From Bolinopsis microptera (taxonomy: Eukaryota; Ctenophora; Tentaculata; Lobata; Bolinopsidae), in assembly GCF_026151205.1 (NCBI RefSeq), contig NC_087072.1:13182169-13246168 (forward strand): a DNA stretch of 64,000 nucleotides. The letters run 5' to 3'. Positions 46,657-60,700 of the stretch are shown here, one piece after another. The notes beneath the pieces were generated by a model. It had not been told where the DNA came from. It did no database searches and saw nothing but the letters and a program-made list of their open reading frames with translations. Each line of letters begins with the position of its first letter. The stretch's first letter is position 1. The translations under genes were made by a program, and so were the position numbers.

Positions 46657-48725
46657 GATTGTGCTAAAACTACAAGTAGTAAAAGAGAAGTTTTACTATT
46701 AGCTACAGGTTGACAAGTTGCTATTAACTAAAGAGGAGAGAGTGCAGTGCTCCGCGTTATTACTAGCTCCAGGTAGTGAGTAATTACTCTGTAGTTACAG
46801 CAGTACACACACTGTGCACTGTGCAATAGTTAAACAGCACACTATCCTGCACCCTGCACCACTGGCACTACCTCGCACTAATCTAGGCGAGCATTTCCAC
46901 CAAACGGAACCTCGTGATTCATGTTTGCAGGAACTGGGCAGTGTCAGGAAACCTCTGCACGTTTTGTGAGGTTAATTAGAGCATTAAATGTAGGTAATGA
47001 CTGATAGACTACCTCAAAGCCCTAGTGACGGTAACTATCAAATCAGTTATCTGATTATTTTATAATTGGTGCTCACTGCATTGACTTCATGGCTCAACCT
47101 TACGTTTAGCCTGAATATTTGCTCAAAACCAAGTACCTGCAACCTTCCGTCGTTTCCAAACCCCGTTCATATTCTACCTACATCAGGCTCATTGTGTAAT
47201 GAAACTAGAATGAAATCTCAACTGCACAAAGCAAGGCTGTTTTATTGCCATAGCTTTCACAATTCACGTCTATATTAGCACCGCTAGTCGATTAGCGCGG
47301 ATTAAATAATTGACTATTGAAGTGAGAAACACAATAAATGCTTTATTAATGTGGCTCGAGAGCTACAAAGAGAGCGACTACTCTAAACGTAAACTTGGTC
47401 AGGCAGACATGCAACAGATCATTCTGGAAGAGAGAAGAAACAGTTTCGTTTAGACGGCTATTCACCTGCTAAAAAAAGTCATAATAAAGGTAACCTCAAG
47501 TGCACTCCTACATGACAGAATAAGGCGGAGAAAACAAATAATTCAAGCTTAATTTTCTTAATTCTGTTCAGTCGCCACACTCGACCAAAACTTTCAGCAC
47601 CATGCCAGACCACGGTGCATTCAAAACGGTCGCTTCAACAAATTACTACGCAGACCATATGACAAACATAAACGGGTATAGTTTTACCTGGGATAAGAAG
47701 TACAGGCAGCCAAATCAAATTAATCATCTTATCTCAGTTCTTATCTCTCCTTATTTCTCTCCATATTATCAATATTTATCCGACTGAAATCACATATCTG
47801 AAGGGTAGGTTAATTCACAAAGCCAAGAATAAATAACCAGACATTAGTAGATTATGAACTTTTACTGGAAAGCACTTAGGTTGACGTCAAACATAATGTT
47901 GCATGGTCTCGAGTTTAGAATTTATCAATTTTATTATTAGCTTCTACTTTAGAAGAAGGAAATATCCGTATTCCACGGTCAACATCTGTTCTTTAGAAAT
48001 TGAAAATATATGGGCGAGATCTTCAGGGGTTGTTCTTACAGACATTTCCTTTTAGTCGAGAGAGAAATAATGAAGCGAGGTTTAACAATTTGTGACTTTA
48101 ATAATTTCTTATGTGTTTCTATAAATATAAACGCATTTTCTACAAATACATTATAAACTCTAGCTTCAAAGCCCGATGCTAATCAATTGTTAAAAAAAAT
48201 TGTCACTGTCACAAATTTGTGTCATTAATTTGTATCATAACAAATCAAAGCTGTAAAATCAGCCAAATAATGGGGTATAATTATCTTAATCAAAGAGGGT
48301 ATTAGATTTGGAGGTTCATGATAATAAATAAGTTGAAAGATGGCGTTAAAAATAAAAAATGAACTGAAACCTTGAGATTTCGAATCAGTTTTGACTGTAA
48401 AAACAGATAAATTACTAAGAAACGAAAAGTCAAAATAACAGCCACTACTTGTTGAATAAAAACGTACCCCTTACCAAACGATATCTAAAAGTTAACAATC
48501 GAATAATTTAAAATAAAAACATTCATTATTAAAATATGTGATTTTGAATGCGCAACTAAATATTATTGCGTATTTATGTATCAGTCCCCGCATTTCATTC
48601 ACTGCTCACCTATCAATTCATCATGACGTTTCCAAAGATTAACACGTTTCATGTTACATCACGAATCCTCGATCAAGTAGGGCACGGAAGTGTCACAAAC
48701 AGGCTATGTTCATGTTACGTGCCTC

Positions 48726-51700
48726 TCAAGAGTTCTCTCTTCCACCGCGACACAAACGCTCGATTATTTTGTACCGTTCGTTATGTCTCCTTTCAGGGTC
48801 TGATATTGTACTAAGCTTATCCTCGATTCGTTGGATCTCATCCTCGAAAGAAAATGTATTTACATCTTGAGTGAGAGGATAATCTACTAGGGGTCTAGGT
48901 TGCGTCAGCGGATAATCCACCAGAGGATTAGTGACGTCACCATATATCGTGACGTCATCAGAAACAGTGACGTCACGGTCTGAAGCTCTGGTTTCCGTTT
49001 CATGTGTGATATCATCGGTAGAAGTGACTTCATCTCTACTGACTGGTGAACTTAGACCGGGCATATCCCGAATAAGACTACAGATGGAGGAGTTCTCAGA
49101 TTTAGGTTTCTGATCAGCAAAACCGTCTGCGGTATCACTGTCAGTCGAGCTAAGTTTAAAATCATCCTCAAAGTCCATACCCTCCTCTTGCGACTCAACT
49201 ATTTTTCCTTGAATCTCAAACTCAGCTTCTCTCGTAAATTCACTGATTGTTTTTGAGATGTCTTGGCTGATCGACTGTGATGACTCGGAAGTTGTCTCTG
49301 CGATTACAGAGGGACTACCATGACTGTTGTTTTTCTTCATCTCACATGATAATGAGAGCTCCTCGTCGCAAGTCAGGCCCAGACTGTTCTCGGGTGAATC
49401 TTCACAGATAACTGATGCAGTCGGGTGAGACTCATCGCTTTCCAAAGACTCTGAGGTTTGTTCCGTAGATGATGTAGCATCCCTTACCGCTGCTGTCTTG
49501 TTCACTTGGCTAGTTCTCTTATCAACAATTTCTATTTCTGGATTGGATTCTGAATCATTCCTACTGACTTCAGAACCAGCTATCTTACACTCTTCCGATG
49601 TAGAGTCAGAATTATCACTCGATACGACGACAGGTTCTAAAGCCTCAGTATCTTCTGTAGATGTAGAGTTAGTTTCAGAGCGTCCTACAGTTATCACATC
49701 CTGCTCTCTAGAGGACACAACTGCTGATAGAGAGTTTTGAATAACTGTTGCCTCACTTAGTGCATCAGTCGTAGGAAGCACCGAGTTGCTATTGAACATT
49801 GTTGCTGGTTGCACAGAATCTCGACCTGAAACCTCTGTGGTTTCAGAATCAGTGACATCAGTTTCTTCAGTGCTCTGACTTGAGGTGATCTCTATTATCT
49901 CGACTGTTTTAGTTTGCTCCGTGGGTTCAGTTTTTGAATCATCTGGGGCGTGTTTGTCGTTGGGATCTCTGTTTTCCTTATCGTCATCTTCCAATTCCGT
50001 TGCCATTGGCTCTTCTGTCTCATTACCTTTGAGTTCATCAGTCATATTCTCTTTACCCTCTTCAGCCTCATAATGGCGGGTCTCACTGTCATTATCAATC
50101 TTTGCTGGTAACTTGCTTCCAACATCTTCAACTTCTGAAACTGGTTCCAAACGTTCAGATTCAGATTTCTGGCTCATCTCACGTGCTTTAGTTTCCGAGA
50201 GGAATGACTTGACTGAGAACAGTAACATGGGTGATTGGCTGGCTTCAAACTTCTTCAGGTTTCGTCGAACTTGAATCAACTTCGGAGTGATAAAGGGGTA
50301 TTCCTCAATCTGAAAATAGTTAGTGTTAAATAAAGTTCATTAAAACAGATTTTGTTGATCTATATCGATGGTATGTTAAGTATACTAAAATAAAAGTTTA
50401 TGAATAGCACCAAGTTTCATAGTTACCTGAGATGGAGTAAGTCTGGCCAGATCTCCGATAGTCTTTATAGTAGAGGACACGATAGAGAGATTGTAGTTTC
50501 TCTGGGACAGAGTGAACCCGGTACATAGTGTTCTGATGATGTCGTGAGCTCGAACTGTGCTGTGAGCTAGACTTGGGAATACCGCACCTGAATTAGATAA
50601 AATTAGGACCAAAGATTTGGAAATCGCTTTACAATAGTGATTTAAAATGTGGCTGCAAAAACAACCCAACCGCATCAAAATAAGACTGGGAAAGTAAGCG
50701 GAACTCTAATACCAACCTTCACTGCTACCGGGTTCTGGTGTTCTGATTTTAGGTTGGGGAGGAGCTGGAGACTTCCTAAACTTGCTGTGTCGTCGTGGGG
50801 TAACCTCGTTGGGATCTCTGTGGGGCTCTGAGGATCATTGTTGTTGATGAGATGAATAAAGGAAACAAGGAAACAAGTAGTTTAGTCAAGATTTATCGGG
50901 CAAAACATTGATTTACGTCATTTCAAGATTCAATATGATAACTCTAAATGAACGTCACAACATAAACTAACCGGGCAAAGGGCCGAAGGTAACATGACGT
51001 TTAGACAAGGATGGTGATCCTGAACCAGGCTCTAGTTTCCTTTTCAGAATACTGCTTGGAGTTTTAGGAGTAGTTGGAGTGATGGGCTCTCCGACAGCCC
51101 CCAGTTGGAGACTTTTTGGCGGAGTTTTCACCTCGACCTCCAAGTTTTGAGCAACAGACATCTGTACAGCGACCAGGTCCTGTATTTCATCAGGTAGGTT
51201 GCTCGGAATACTTGGTTTCCTCTTTAGAGATCGAGAAGTACGACTTATCTCCAACTTAGCGGCATTTTCCTCAGCGGTCTGAGAGTCTTGTATAACAACA
51301 TGGTCAGTTTCGTTTGAAGAATCTTCCTGCGAGGAGGGGATCTGAGAGTTGGCACAAAAGATTACAGATGTGTCTGTCTCCGGAAACTCCTCAAGCTCTT
51401 TGTAAGGAGAAGCTAGCTTTAATACGTCTGCAGGGATATCATCATCCTCGAGTAGGGTGTTATGGTCAGGCGAGTCAGTGTCTGCAACTAGTGCCTCGAT
51501 TGGATCAGGTAAAGTATCTTCCACTGGTTCCATTAAAGTAGCCTCTACTAGGTCGTCTAGAGTATCTCCGACTGGATCCTGTAAAGTATCCCTCACTAGT
51601 ACACTACCAGTTAGGTCTTCTTGGGTATCGAGACCAGGATCAGGGGTCTGATGTATCGTACTGAACTCTAACTTTGCCACTGGTTTACCAAAGGTCTCTA

Positions 51701-54700
51701 CCGATCCAACAGATGTAGGCGATTCATTGTACCCTGGAGATTGTAGGCTAGCATGTTTCTGAGGTGTGCTTAATTCCTGGATTTTGCTATCAGGAGACAA
51801 GAGATTGTTCTTGTCAGAGGATGATATGTCCAGAGAAAGGATCTGAGACAAAGTTTCTTTTTTACCTTCAGCATCCCCAACAGAAGTCTTCGTTTCGGAG
51901 TCCTTTTTAAATTTCTCCTTTGACTGTTTATTGATAGGACTTTCCCCGCTATTTTCCTTAGATTCTTGTGCTGGCGGTTGCAATGAATCAGGAACAAGAA
52001 CTTGGGAGCGAAGCTCGATAATTTCACTGTCCTGTGACAATGACTCTGTAAAAGAATCTTCTTTCTCCTTACCCATGTTTTCTGCTGTTCGAGATTTTGT
52101 TGTTAACCGCGAACTTTTGCGTCTAGGAGCAGCCCAGTTTTTAGGTTTAGACTGTTTTCTGGATCTTCTTTGTGAAGATGAGTCAGAGGGAACAGATTCA
52201 GTTTCTTGAGGAGATATCTCCTGGGAAGGAGTAGGAAGTGGGAGCAGTTGTAAACTAGGAGAATCATCTTCCTCTGTAAGCTGAAAGTTGGGGGCGAGCG
52301 ATTGTGTTAACGACTCCGAATCATTCTGTGCGCTGTGAGGCGCATTTTGTGAAACCTCTTTTCCTGCTACTTGATTAACGGAATATTTAGATTCTACGCT
52401 ATCATCATTTTCAGCAGTAGAAGATTCACTTTGCACTTTGCTATCTGAAAGTTTAGACTGTTCCAGACTCGCTTCAGGAAGGAATGTATCGTCCGAATCC
52501 TTGAATTTGTCTTTCTTATATGGTTTCGGACTTTTGGACATATAAGAAGTTATGAGGTTCTTTGTTTCGGAGGGCGTGGCAGTAAGACGTAAGCTCTTTC
52601 TCGAATTTATCGGTGAAAGAGTCGGCGTTTTTTTGAAGGGTCTGCCCCTTTTCTTTTTGGGCTGAGATGAGGTGGGTGTTGGTCGTTGAGGCTCTGCTTC
52701 TGCTGATGCCGGTTGACTATCTGGCATATTAATTTGGCTATCTGGAATACTAGTTTGGCTATCTGGAATGCTTGTTTGGCTATCTGGAATACTAGTTTGG
52801 CTATCTGGAATGCTAGTTTGGCTATCTGGAATGCTAGTTTGAATATCTGGAATACTAGTTTGGCTATCTGGAATGTTAGTTTGGCTATCTGGAACACTAG
52901 TTTGACTATCTGGAATGCTAGTTTGGCTATCTGGAACACTAGTTTGCGCTTCTGGCAAACTAGTTTGACTATTAGAAATATTTTTCACTGTAGTATCACT
53001 GGAGCTGTCCTGACTTATCTGATAATCTGATCTGATGCTCTCCAGCACCAAAATATTTGATGTCAATTCTTTTAAATCCTCCACTGCGGACTTTTGAACT
53101 TCATTAAGTTGGTTTAGAGCGTCAGTAAGTAACGGAGCAGTTTCAATGACAGGCGTATCGGGGATCATAATAGTATCCTGTCTCCTGATTGTGTTATCAG
53201 ATGTTTGTTTAGCATCAAAACTTACTTCACCGACAAACACGACTGAGTTTTCTGAGCTCTCTGTACTGTTATGTTCCGATTGTGAGTCAGGAATAGTTAT
53301 GAAAGCTTTACTTTCATTCGCAGAACTGAGATCTTTAACGGTGTTGGTCACCTTTTTCCGCGGAGATTCAAGAGGAGCGACACCCGGCGTATTTTTTCGA
53401 GGTCGTCCACGCTTCTTTTTGCCTACTTCAAGAATTGGTGTTTTTGCTGCTATTTTAGAATTTTGAGATGATTGGACATTCTTCTTGACCACCGCTTCTT
53501 CGTCAATTTCATCTTTGGAATTGGTATTGAGAATCGAAGCAGGATAGTCGGTATTGATAAAGGATTCATCTCTTAGTTTTGCAGAAGACTTTCTTGGTCG
53601 CACACTCTTCCGCAACATAGCAAATTCTTCCGATTCCTTTATGGGGGTCATAAGTTTCGAGGGATCAGTTAAGGCATTAATCATGTCATCACTTGATTTC
53701 ACACGCTTGAACTTCGAGGGAGAATCCTTGATTCCGAGATCCTCAGACTTTGTTCTCTTGGTGAGACGTCTTGTTGACCGTCTATCAGGTTCTGCTTTTT
53801 TAGCTTTGGTTTGTTTGTTAGCTGATTCTCTAGCAGTTGAACAGTCAGTGAACGAAATATCATTCGAGAATTGTTGGATATCAGGAGCTGTCTGGTTTAT
53901 TTCAACAGTTTCTAGGCTATCTGGTGAGACCGAGTCGGGTATGATAGTTTCTCCAGTTGCTGTCGTTTTCTCAGACATAACATTTTGAGAGTCCTCAACA
54001 AATACAAGAGGAGCAATTGGACTCTCAGCTGGAGTCTCTGAAACAGTCTCAATAAGCGACTCTGGTGGGACCAGAGGCGTGGTTTTGACATAAGTTTCTG
54101 AAATGTCAGCACTGATTTCAGAGGATGATTTGGAATGAAGAGGAGTAATGTCTGAATGAAGAGGAGTAGTGTCTGATGTGGTATTAGTATCACAGGGTGT
54201 GGAGCTTTGTGATCCAGTATCATCAGACTTGTCAGTATCACTGTTAGAAACAATTGTCAGAGTGTTTGGTTTCACCATCTTCGGCACCACGTAACTAATC
54301 ATCGACTTTAAAACATTAGATATCATGCCGCCTTTTTTGTTAGAGTCTTCTGGTGAGAATGACTCGTTTCCGGGTAGTTCTACGGGGAGTTGAGAAGCTT
54401 GCAGTTCGATGCCACTATCCGGCATTACCCCTTCAGAAGGTGGTGGGGTGATGGCAAGTTCAGAGGGCTCGATTGGAGCAGAGTCTGGTTCTTCAGGGGG
54501 ATCACAGTACAAATCTTCATCGGAGTCCTGAAATATTCAGGGTATGAACATTTTAAAAATTATATTCTTTGCTATTTCAGGTTCTGCAATTCAACCTCAG
54601 ATAAAAGGTTTGCGTTTTGAACATTGAACTTAAATACTATTTTAGTGGTCTTCATGGGCTCATTAATGGCAGATCTATAGTTGACTAGTAATTCTACTTA

Positions 54701-57700
54701 CACTTGGAGCATTCTCCTGGTCAGATTGCGAGGTGAGGATATCAGGGCTCGATAACGGAAGTGTAGCTAGAGTTTTAGCAGCGACTGACTGGTTAGCTTC
54801 CGTCGAGGTTCCAGCGCTGGGCTGTGGTGACAGGAAAAGCATCTTTCTCAAGCTGAACCCAGGAGTGACAGGTTTAGGTGGGGACACTTCAACAACTTTC
54901 TCTGGAGTTACCGGTGCGCTCGGAAGAGCTTGGGATTGACTGTTTATGTCGAACATGAACGGTTCTTGAGAATTTACGTCTAAACTGTTGTACATGACAG
55001 GAACATTGCGATCCAACCTGAAAAAATAACGTGATATTAAAATTATTGATCGGTTTATTGATGCAAGAGTTAGTTTGAAGCGCAGACAAATAGTGTCATG
55101 ATAGATGAAAGTTATAATCTTTTTTTCACAAACCTTTGCTCGATTTTCTTTTCTTTCTGATGTTTGGTGAAGATCTTCTGCTTTTTTGGAGAGCTGGAAA
55201 TGTAAATACACTCCTGCGAATCTTCAATAACTTCTCGTTTGTGAACAGATCGGGTCTGAAAGGGAAAACTCAGTGATTTATATCTGAAAGCAGCTAAATG
55301 AACCATTTTGTTCATATTATCTATTGGATATATTCCTGATTCCTCTCACACAAAGGCGAATGATCCATGGCCAATATAGTTTATCACTCAACAGCGAGCT
55401 GGATCAACAATGGTAGACGAAACACCTATAGTGTGTGTGTGTTTAGGATGGTCAGATGGCAAGTCTAGACATGTCTTAGCTTGATGACATATTACCATTC
55501 TATCAAAGCAGTACATTTGACATTACCGCATGAACAAATTTACAGGCGACGCGCGCGCCGGCCGAAGAGAAAATTTAGCGCGAAAGTTTCCTTACATCTT
55601 TAATTTGTTTCAGCGCGCTACGCAAAAGAGAATGAAATCGAGCCAAGAAATTTTAAGGGCACTCTCTGAACACAAACACATGATTTTTGTTTTCTTACCC
55701 TTGGAGCAGAAGCTACACGTGCTTTTGTGACCGGCTTCTTTGAGGACTTGGCAGCAATTTCCACATTCCTTGTAGTCGGTTTAACATAAAGATTCAAGAA
55801 GCTACCTTTTACAGGCAACTCTGCTGACTTAGCTGCGAAATCTAACATTTCAGTGCTTTGGCTCTGATCCATAACAGACATGTTAGCGGTGTTCGGTACT
55901 ATCAGCGCACTTCGTTTCGCTTCTTGCTGTATAACAGCTCTGGAAATATCATGCGTGAGTATAAATTTTAAAAATATATTATATTTTAGAAACAAGAGAA
56001 AAGTCACAATTGGACCAAGATCTCATGATGTAAAATGTATTTATATTGAAAAGTTAAATTAAAATCTCAATGTTTCTAAAAACCTCAGTTTTTCGGAGTA
56101 ACAACCAGTATGTTTGATTCCGAAGCTGCTGTTCCAAAATTTAGCAGTTGTAACACGTATTAATCGTTTACTGTGCTTCAGCCCATATATAAGGTAATCT
56201 TCCAGGCAGTCTAATTCAGGAGCGTTGTAAAATGTTAAGTGCTTCTGAACACTGAAATATAATGTTTTTATTGAGAGTAAATCAAATGTAAGTTTACAAT
56301 TTGTCCTACACTTAAATCTACAGAAGATACCCAGTTACTTGGATATAAGTTGATTCAATACTAAAATATTCAAATAGAACTTCCCTCAGAAAACACCCTC
56401 TTACCTGCTAAGCAGAGTTGTATAAGAAGTTTGTATGGTGTTCTGTACGGAACCAGCATACTGTTTATCTTGAGATATCAGTCCAATGTAACTATCTCTC
56501 ATCTCAAGCAGTGTCGGGATTGTTCTACCAGGAGTTAGTAGGTTCCAGGAGGCGGTGCACAGCTCTATACACAGTGTCAGGGTAGGTGGGGACACTTCTG
56601 GGGAGAAAAGTTATCAGTATTCAGTAAGATAAGATGAGGTTGAATAGAAGGAGGTCGAATAGTTAAATTAAAAGAAATTGTACACATTGCTCCACATGGT
56701 GACAGAACGATCTACTGATTATGTAACAGTGTTAAGAGGTATAATGGCAAACTTACCGCTATTAATAGTGTCATTGTACACGAGGTTCAGTACATTTGTA
56801 ACTAGTTTAAATACCGGCGAGGAATTGGATTGTAGAAGTGCCATTTGAGGCACTGGGCTTTCTTCAACTAACACCTGAACGTAAACACATTACACAGGTA
56901 TTACGGGGAGTATCAAATATAAAAGAGTGTCTCTACATACAAGACGTTTTCTGGGAAATGAAATTTTAAATTGCAACGTATTAACTGGTGGTAATCAGTT
57001 AAAAATATGAGAAAGCTGACCTTTGAGCAGTAGATGAGAGGGAAGAGTAAGATATGATCGAGATACGTATCCAGGATAAGAGATATGAGCTGTTCAGTGA
57101 CGCTGACCGAGCAGTACTGAGCAGTGTGCTCTATGTATAGGGAAACTAGTCTCTCCCACTTCGTGCATACTGACTGGATACTTGTCTGAGGGGGAGAGGA
57201 GGGTTAGAGAGCGAATAACACCTCTCATTTCATATTTAAACCTCCCATCTCCCTATAATATCTTGTCCAATTTAAATCGACGGATTCTATCCATATTCCG
57301 GGATCCAGAATTTAACAAAGGAATTCTGTCGTAATATTATGTAATATAACATGCAGTCGCCATCTTACTAGGGATCTTGTTTAAGTATAGCAAATCGCAT
57401 GGTGTTAAAATCAGGTGGATTCATAACACTTATCACTAATTGAGAAAATACTTACTAAATTCTTATCAGCTTTTACAACTTTACAATCGACCTTATCAGT
57501 AAATTTAGCTTATCAAACGCATTTTAAGATCAGTTTTTATTTCCATTGTTGCATTTTCATTTGTGAGTCAGTCTTTTTAACCCCCCATAAATTTAGTACA
57601 ACTTTCTTTCAGAATCAAAGTTTAAGTATACTCCGAAATTGACATTCTGAGTAGTTATTTTAAAATTATTATGTTCAGATTAAAGAATTGTATGTAACGG

Positions 57701-60700
57701 TAAACCACTGGGAAAGTGGAAGCAGAGACGGTGAAAGAAGATCTGGACGAGTGGGAAGTACCAGATAAGATCATCGCTTGTGGTTTTGATACTTCATCTT
57801 CCAACACAAGAATACGCAACGGTAGCTGCGTCCTTCTCCAACAACTTCTCTCCCTCTCTTTTCCGTCAACAATTTGGCTAGCCTGCCGTCACCACATCAT
57901 GGAGCTTGTTTCCAGCTATTCATCATTCGGGACACCAAAGCTCCTGATGTGACCCTGTTCAAGTCGCTGAAAAAGAAATGGGACTCCCACGACCTAAACA
58001 GACATGCCTGGTATCTAACGGAAGACCTAATACCTTTGGCTTTATTCGACGAGTCCATCCCTTTGGAGATAAAGAACAGGCTCGCTACCAAAATCAGCAG
58101 TTGAAGCCCTGTATTTCGACGGAAAGATAAAAGAACCCTCATCAAAGACTCAGACGGAGTTGTCCAGCGCCAAGAGGAAGAACACACTACTTTGGTGGAT
58201 CAGCCGTCCGGTCGATATCTTGGTTTCCCCTTCTTCTTATAATCCCAACATCAGAGTGACTATCCCACGACAACCTCCCACAAAGAAGACCACGTATCAG
58301 AAGATTGAAGTTACTATCCCTCGACGAGCACTTCCACCGAAGAAACCATCTCCTCTATTCTCGCACCAGACCCTCAACACTTGGCCCCTGATGATCTGGA
58401 GTTCTCCCCCTCACCCGAGATACTTACGGGATGCACCCCTACACATTTGGTCAACCCCGGCTGGAGTTAAGATCAGAGAATCGATTAAGGAGGCACGAGG
58501 AGAATTCCTGACATCCCTTTACACGGCGGTAACAAGTGCTGAAACGATCCTGACAGAGAATATAGACCAGTGGATACTCTCTCTCCGGACCTTTACTCGT
58601 CAGAACCGAAGTGTAACCATCAGATATCGGAGAGCAGCAGATCTTATGATTAAGCATAGATCTACAAATTTAAGTTCAGATTAGCTCTGAAAGTATTTGG
58701 TAAATCTCCCTCCATGGAGACATTGGTAGCTGTCCGCACAGCTTTGAAAGAACTGTATGTTCTGAAGAACATTTGCGATGTGTAAATTTAAGTAGGAACT
58801 GTTTTGGATTTATGTGTTGAAGTTATTATTTTAGTTATCCTTTGATTTAAAGTTCAATTTAAATGTCTGGGAATATGGGATCGGATAACATTATCATGTA
58901 TTTACCTAGGCGCTAGCTTTAATTAGGTGCACTCTATGATACGACCAACCTTGTAATTATGTAATCACCAAATTACGCTCTACCTGGAGCATGGTGCCTG
59001 GGGCTATTGAGATATGAGCCGAAACACAAGGAAAGATCACGTATTTTTGGATAAGTTGCAGCATGACCTAATCACATCTTTACGCTATTTCAAGTGTACT
59101 ATTAACTATAGTACACCATCTTAGTATATATCAAACACACACATTGAAGTCTATTAACTATAGACTGGGCTATTAACTATAGCCTGTACTATTAACTATA
59201 GTAATTAGTACACCATCTTGCTAAGCTCCAGGGTTGATTTTTTATCACATGATCGTATTTTTATTCATAATTGTGATCAAGACTAATGAATTGTACCAGA
59301 TTTGATTTATTTCACATCAATAAATTTGTGGTCTACCTTGTTTAAGTGTTATCTATCTAATTTTGAAAAGAATTCTACTATTTAGAGCCAGGAACAGGAT
59401 GAAAAATGATGAAAAATTCGGCAATACACACTTTTTCTTGATTAATTATTGAAGGAAAATGTCTGAAAAGTGCCTGGAAGCCGTCAAAATGCAACTTTCA
59501 AGAATATCTGAGATAAAAATTAGGTCAGAATATGGGTGTACCAAAATCTGAAAATTTATCTAGTCACTCTGTAACGAAATTTCGACTTTTAATTACTCAA
59601 AAACGGATTGATTTCTCACTATTTTCTTTGGCAGATGTGCAAATCCTAGGTTTGAAAAGCCTTAGAAACATAATTTAACCAATAATGAACCTGTTTTCTT
59701 GGACATTTTTCGGAAAAAATGGGTAAAATTGTCACACCGTAACATTCTATAGTTTTGAAATATGCCCAGATGGAAGATGAACAATTGGGCGCATGTACCA
59801 GTGACCACTCTTAGTACAGCTCCGAAAAAGCTTCTTCAAAACATCAGTTGCAACTGTTTAAAGTCAGGTTGTGGAAATGCTTGTTCAAGCAGAAAAGCAG
59901 GAATATATTGTGGATCAACCTGCCTCAAATGTCAGGACAATTGCACCAATGTGCCAGCTGAGGACTCATAAGTAAGACTTTTTATCTAGTATATAATATG
60001 GTTATATATAATATAAAGTACTGATTCGATTTCCCGATTAATTTAATGAAAAGTTGTTAATTATTCGTGTTATGTAATTTTAAAATATTTTGATCAAAAA
60101 TAATTTTTATAATTTTTGAATATTTGTTAAATAATTGATTAACTAATCAATTAATTATCTAATCCAAAGGTTGTCACATAAAAATTTGTTCTCTTTTATG
60201 TTTTGAACACATTGGTTCAATCTAGAACCTTCTACGACATTCAGAAGTCGTTTTATTAGCGGAGATTCAATGTGGTAAAAAGTGGTTATTATTTACAAAT
60301 TTCGTTAAGTCCAAAATATTGAAAGTGAAAATTTTCAAAAGTTTTATAAAAATTAGTTCATTATATACGTGTCATGTAATTGTGAACATTTTGCATCAAA
60401 ATATTTTTTTGAAATATTTGAAATTTACTAATTATTTAATTAATTAATGAAATAATTTATTTTTGAAAAAGTTGTTCTTCTTTGTTTTCTAAACACACTG
60501 CTTTAAATTAGAATCTTCTAGGATATTCAGAACGTGACTTATTTGCGGAAAACCAAAGTGGTAAAAAGGTGGTAAAAAAGTGGTAATTGTGGATTTTCCT
60601 AAAGTCAGAAATTTTGGGAACTCTCTGGAATAATTCCTGTGACCTGTCCCGACCATTTCCCGTTAAAATCGCTTTGTTGCGAATTTTTTCCGACAAAGGA

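Larger units (their letters stand above)
35824..48725. other. 12.9 kb gene-poor region between KLHL and RIF1
   Basis: No exon with family similarity was found on either strand; frames here are short and lack codon-like bias. Notable contents are degenerate 33-bp-like repeats (39200-39295), GA-rich purine tracts (40366-40400 and 46570-46655), a run of 22 G (43334-43355), diverged duplicate segments around 43440-43550 and 43610-43700, paired CACGTGAC sites (43050-43075) and a CCAAT-box array (44839-44889). It should include the KLHL promoter and perhaps non-coding 5' exons of KLHL. Confidence 0.5.

Noticed and set aside
47602-47787. 61-residue plus-strand frame in the gene-poor region
   Set aside because: No signal peptide, domain or promoter evidence.
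35824-48725. tRNA, snRNA or rRNA genes in the gene-poor region
   Set aside because: No cloverleaf with A- and B-box sequences and no recognisable snRNA or rRNA segment was found by reading.
52713-52967. Regular 21-bp spacing resembling a CRISPR-like array
   Set aside because: It is contiguous with no spacers, in frame with RIF1, and the genome is eukaryotic.
52713-53030. Repetitive plus-strand frame rich in AIWNTSL
   Set aside because: Antisense shadow of the RIF1 heptad array.
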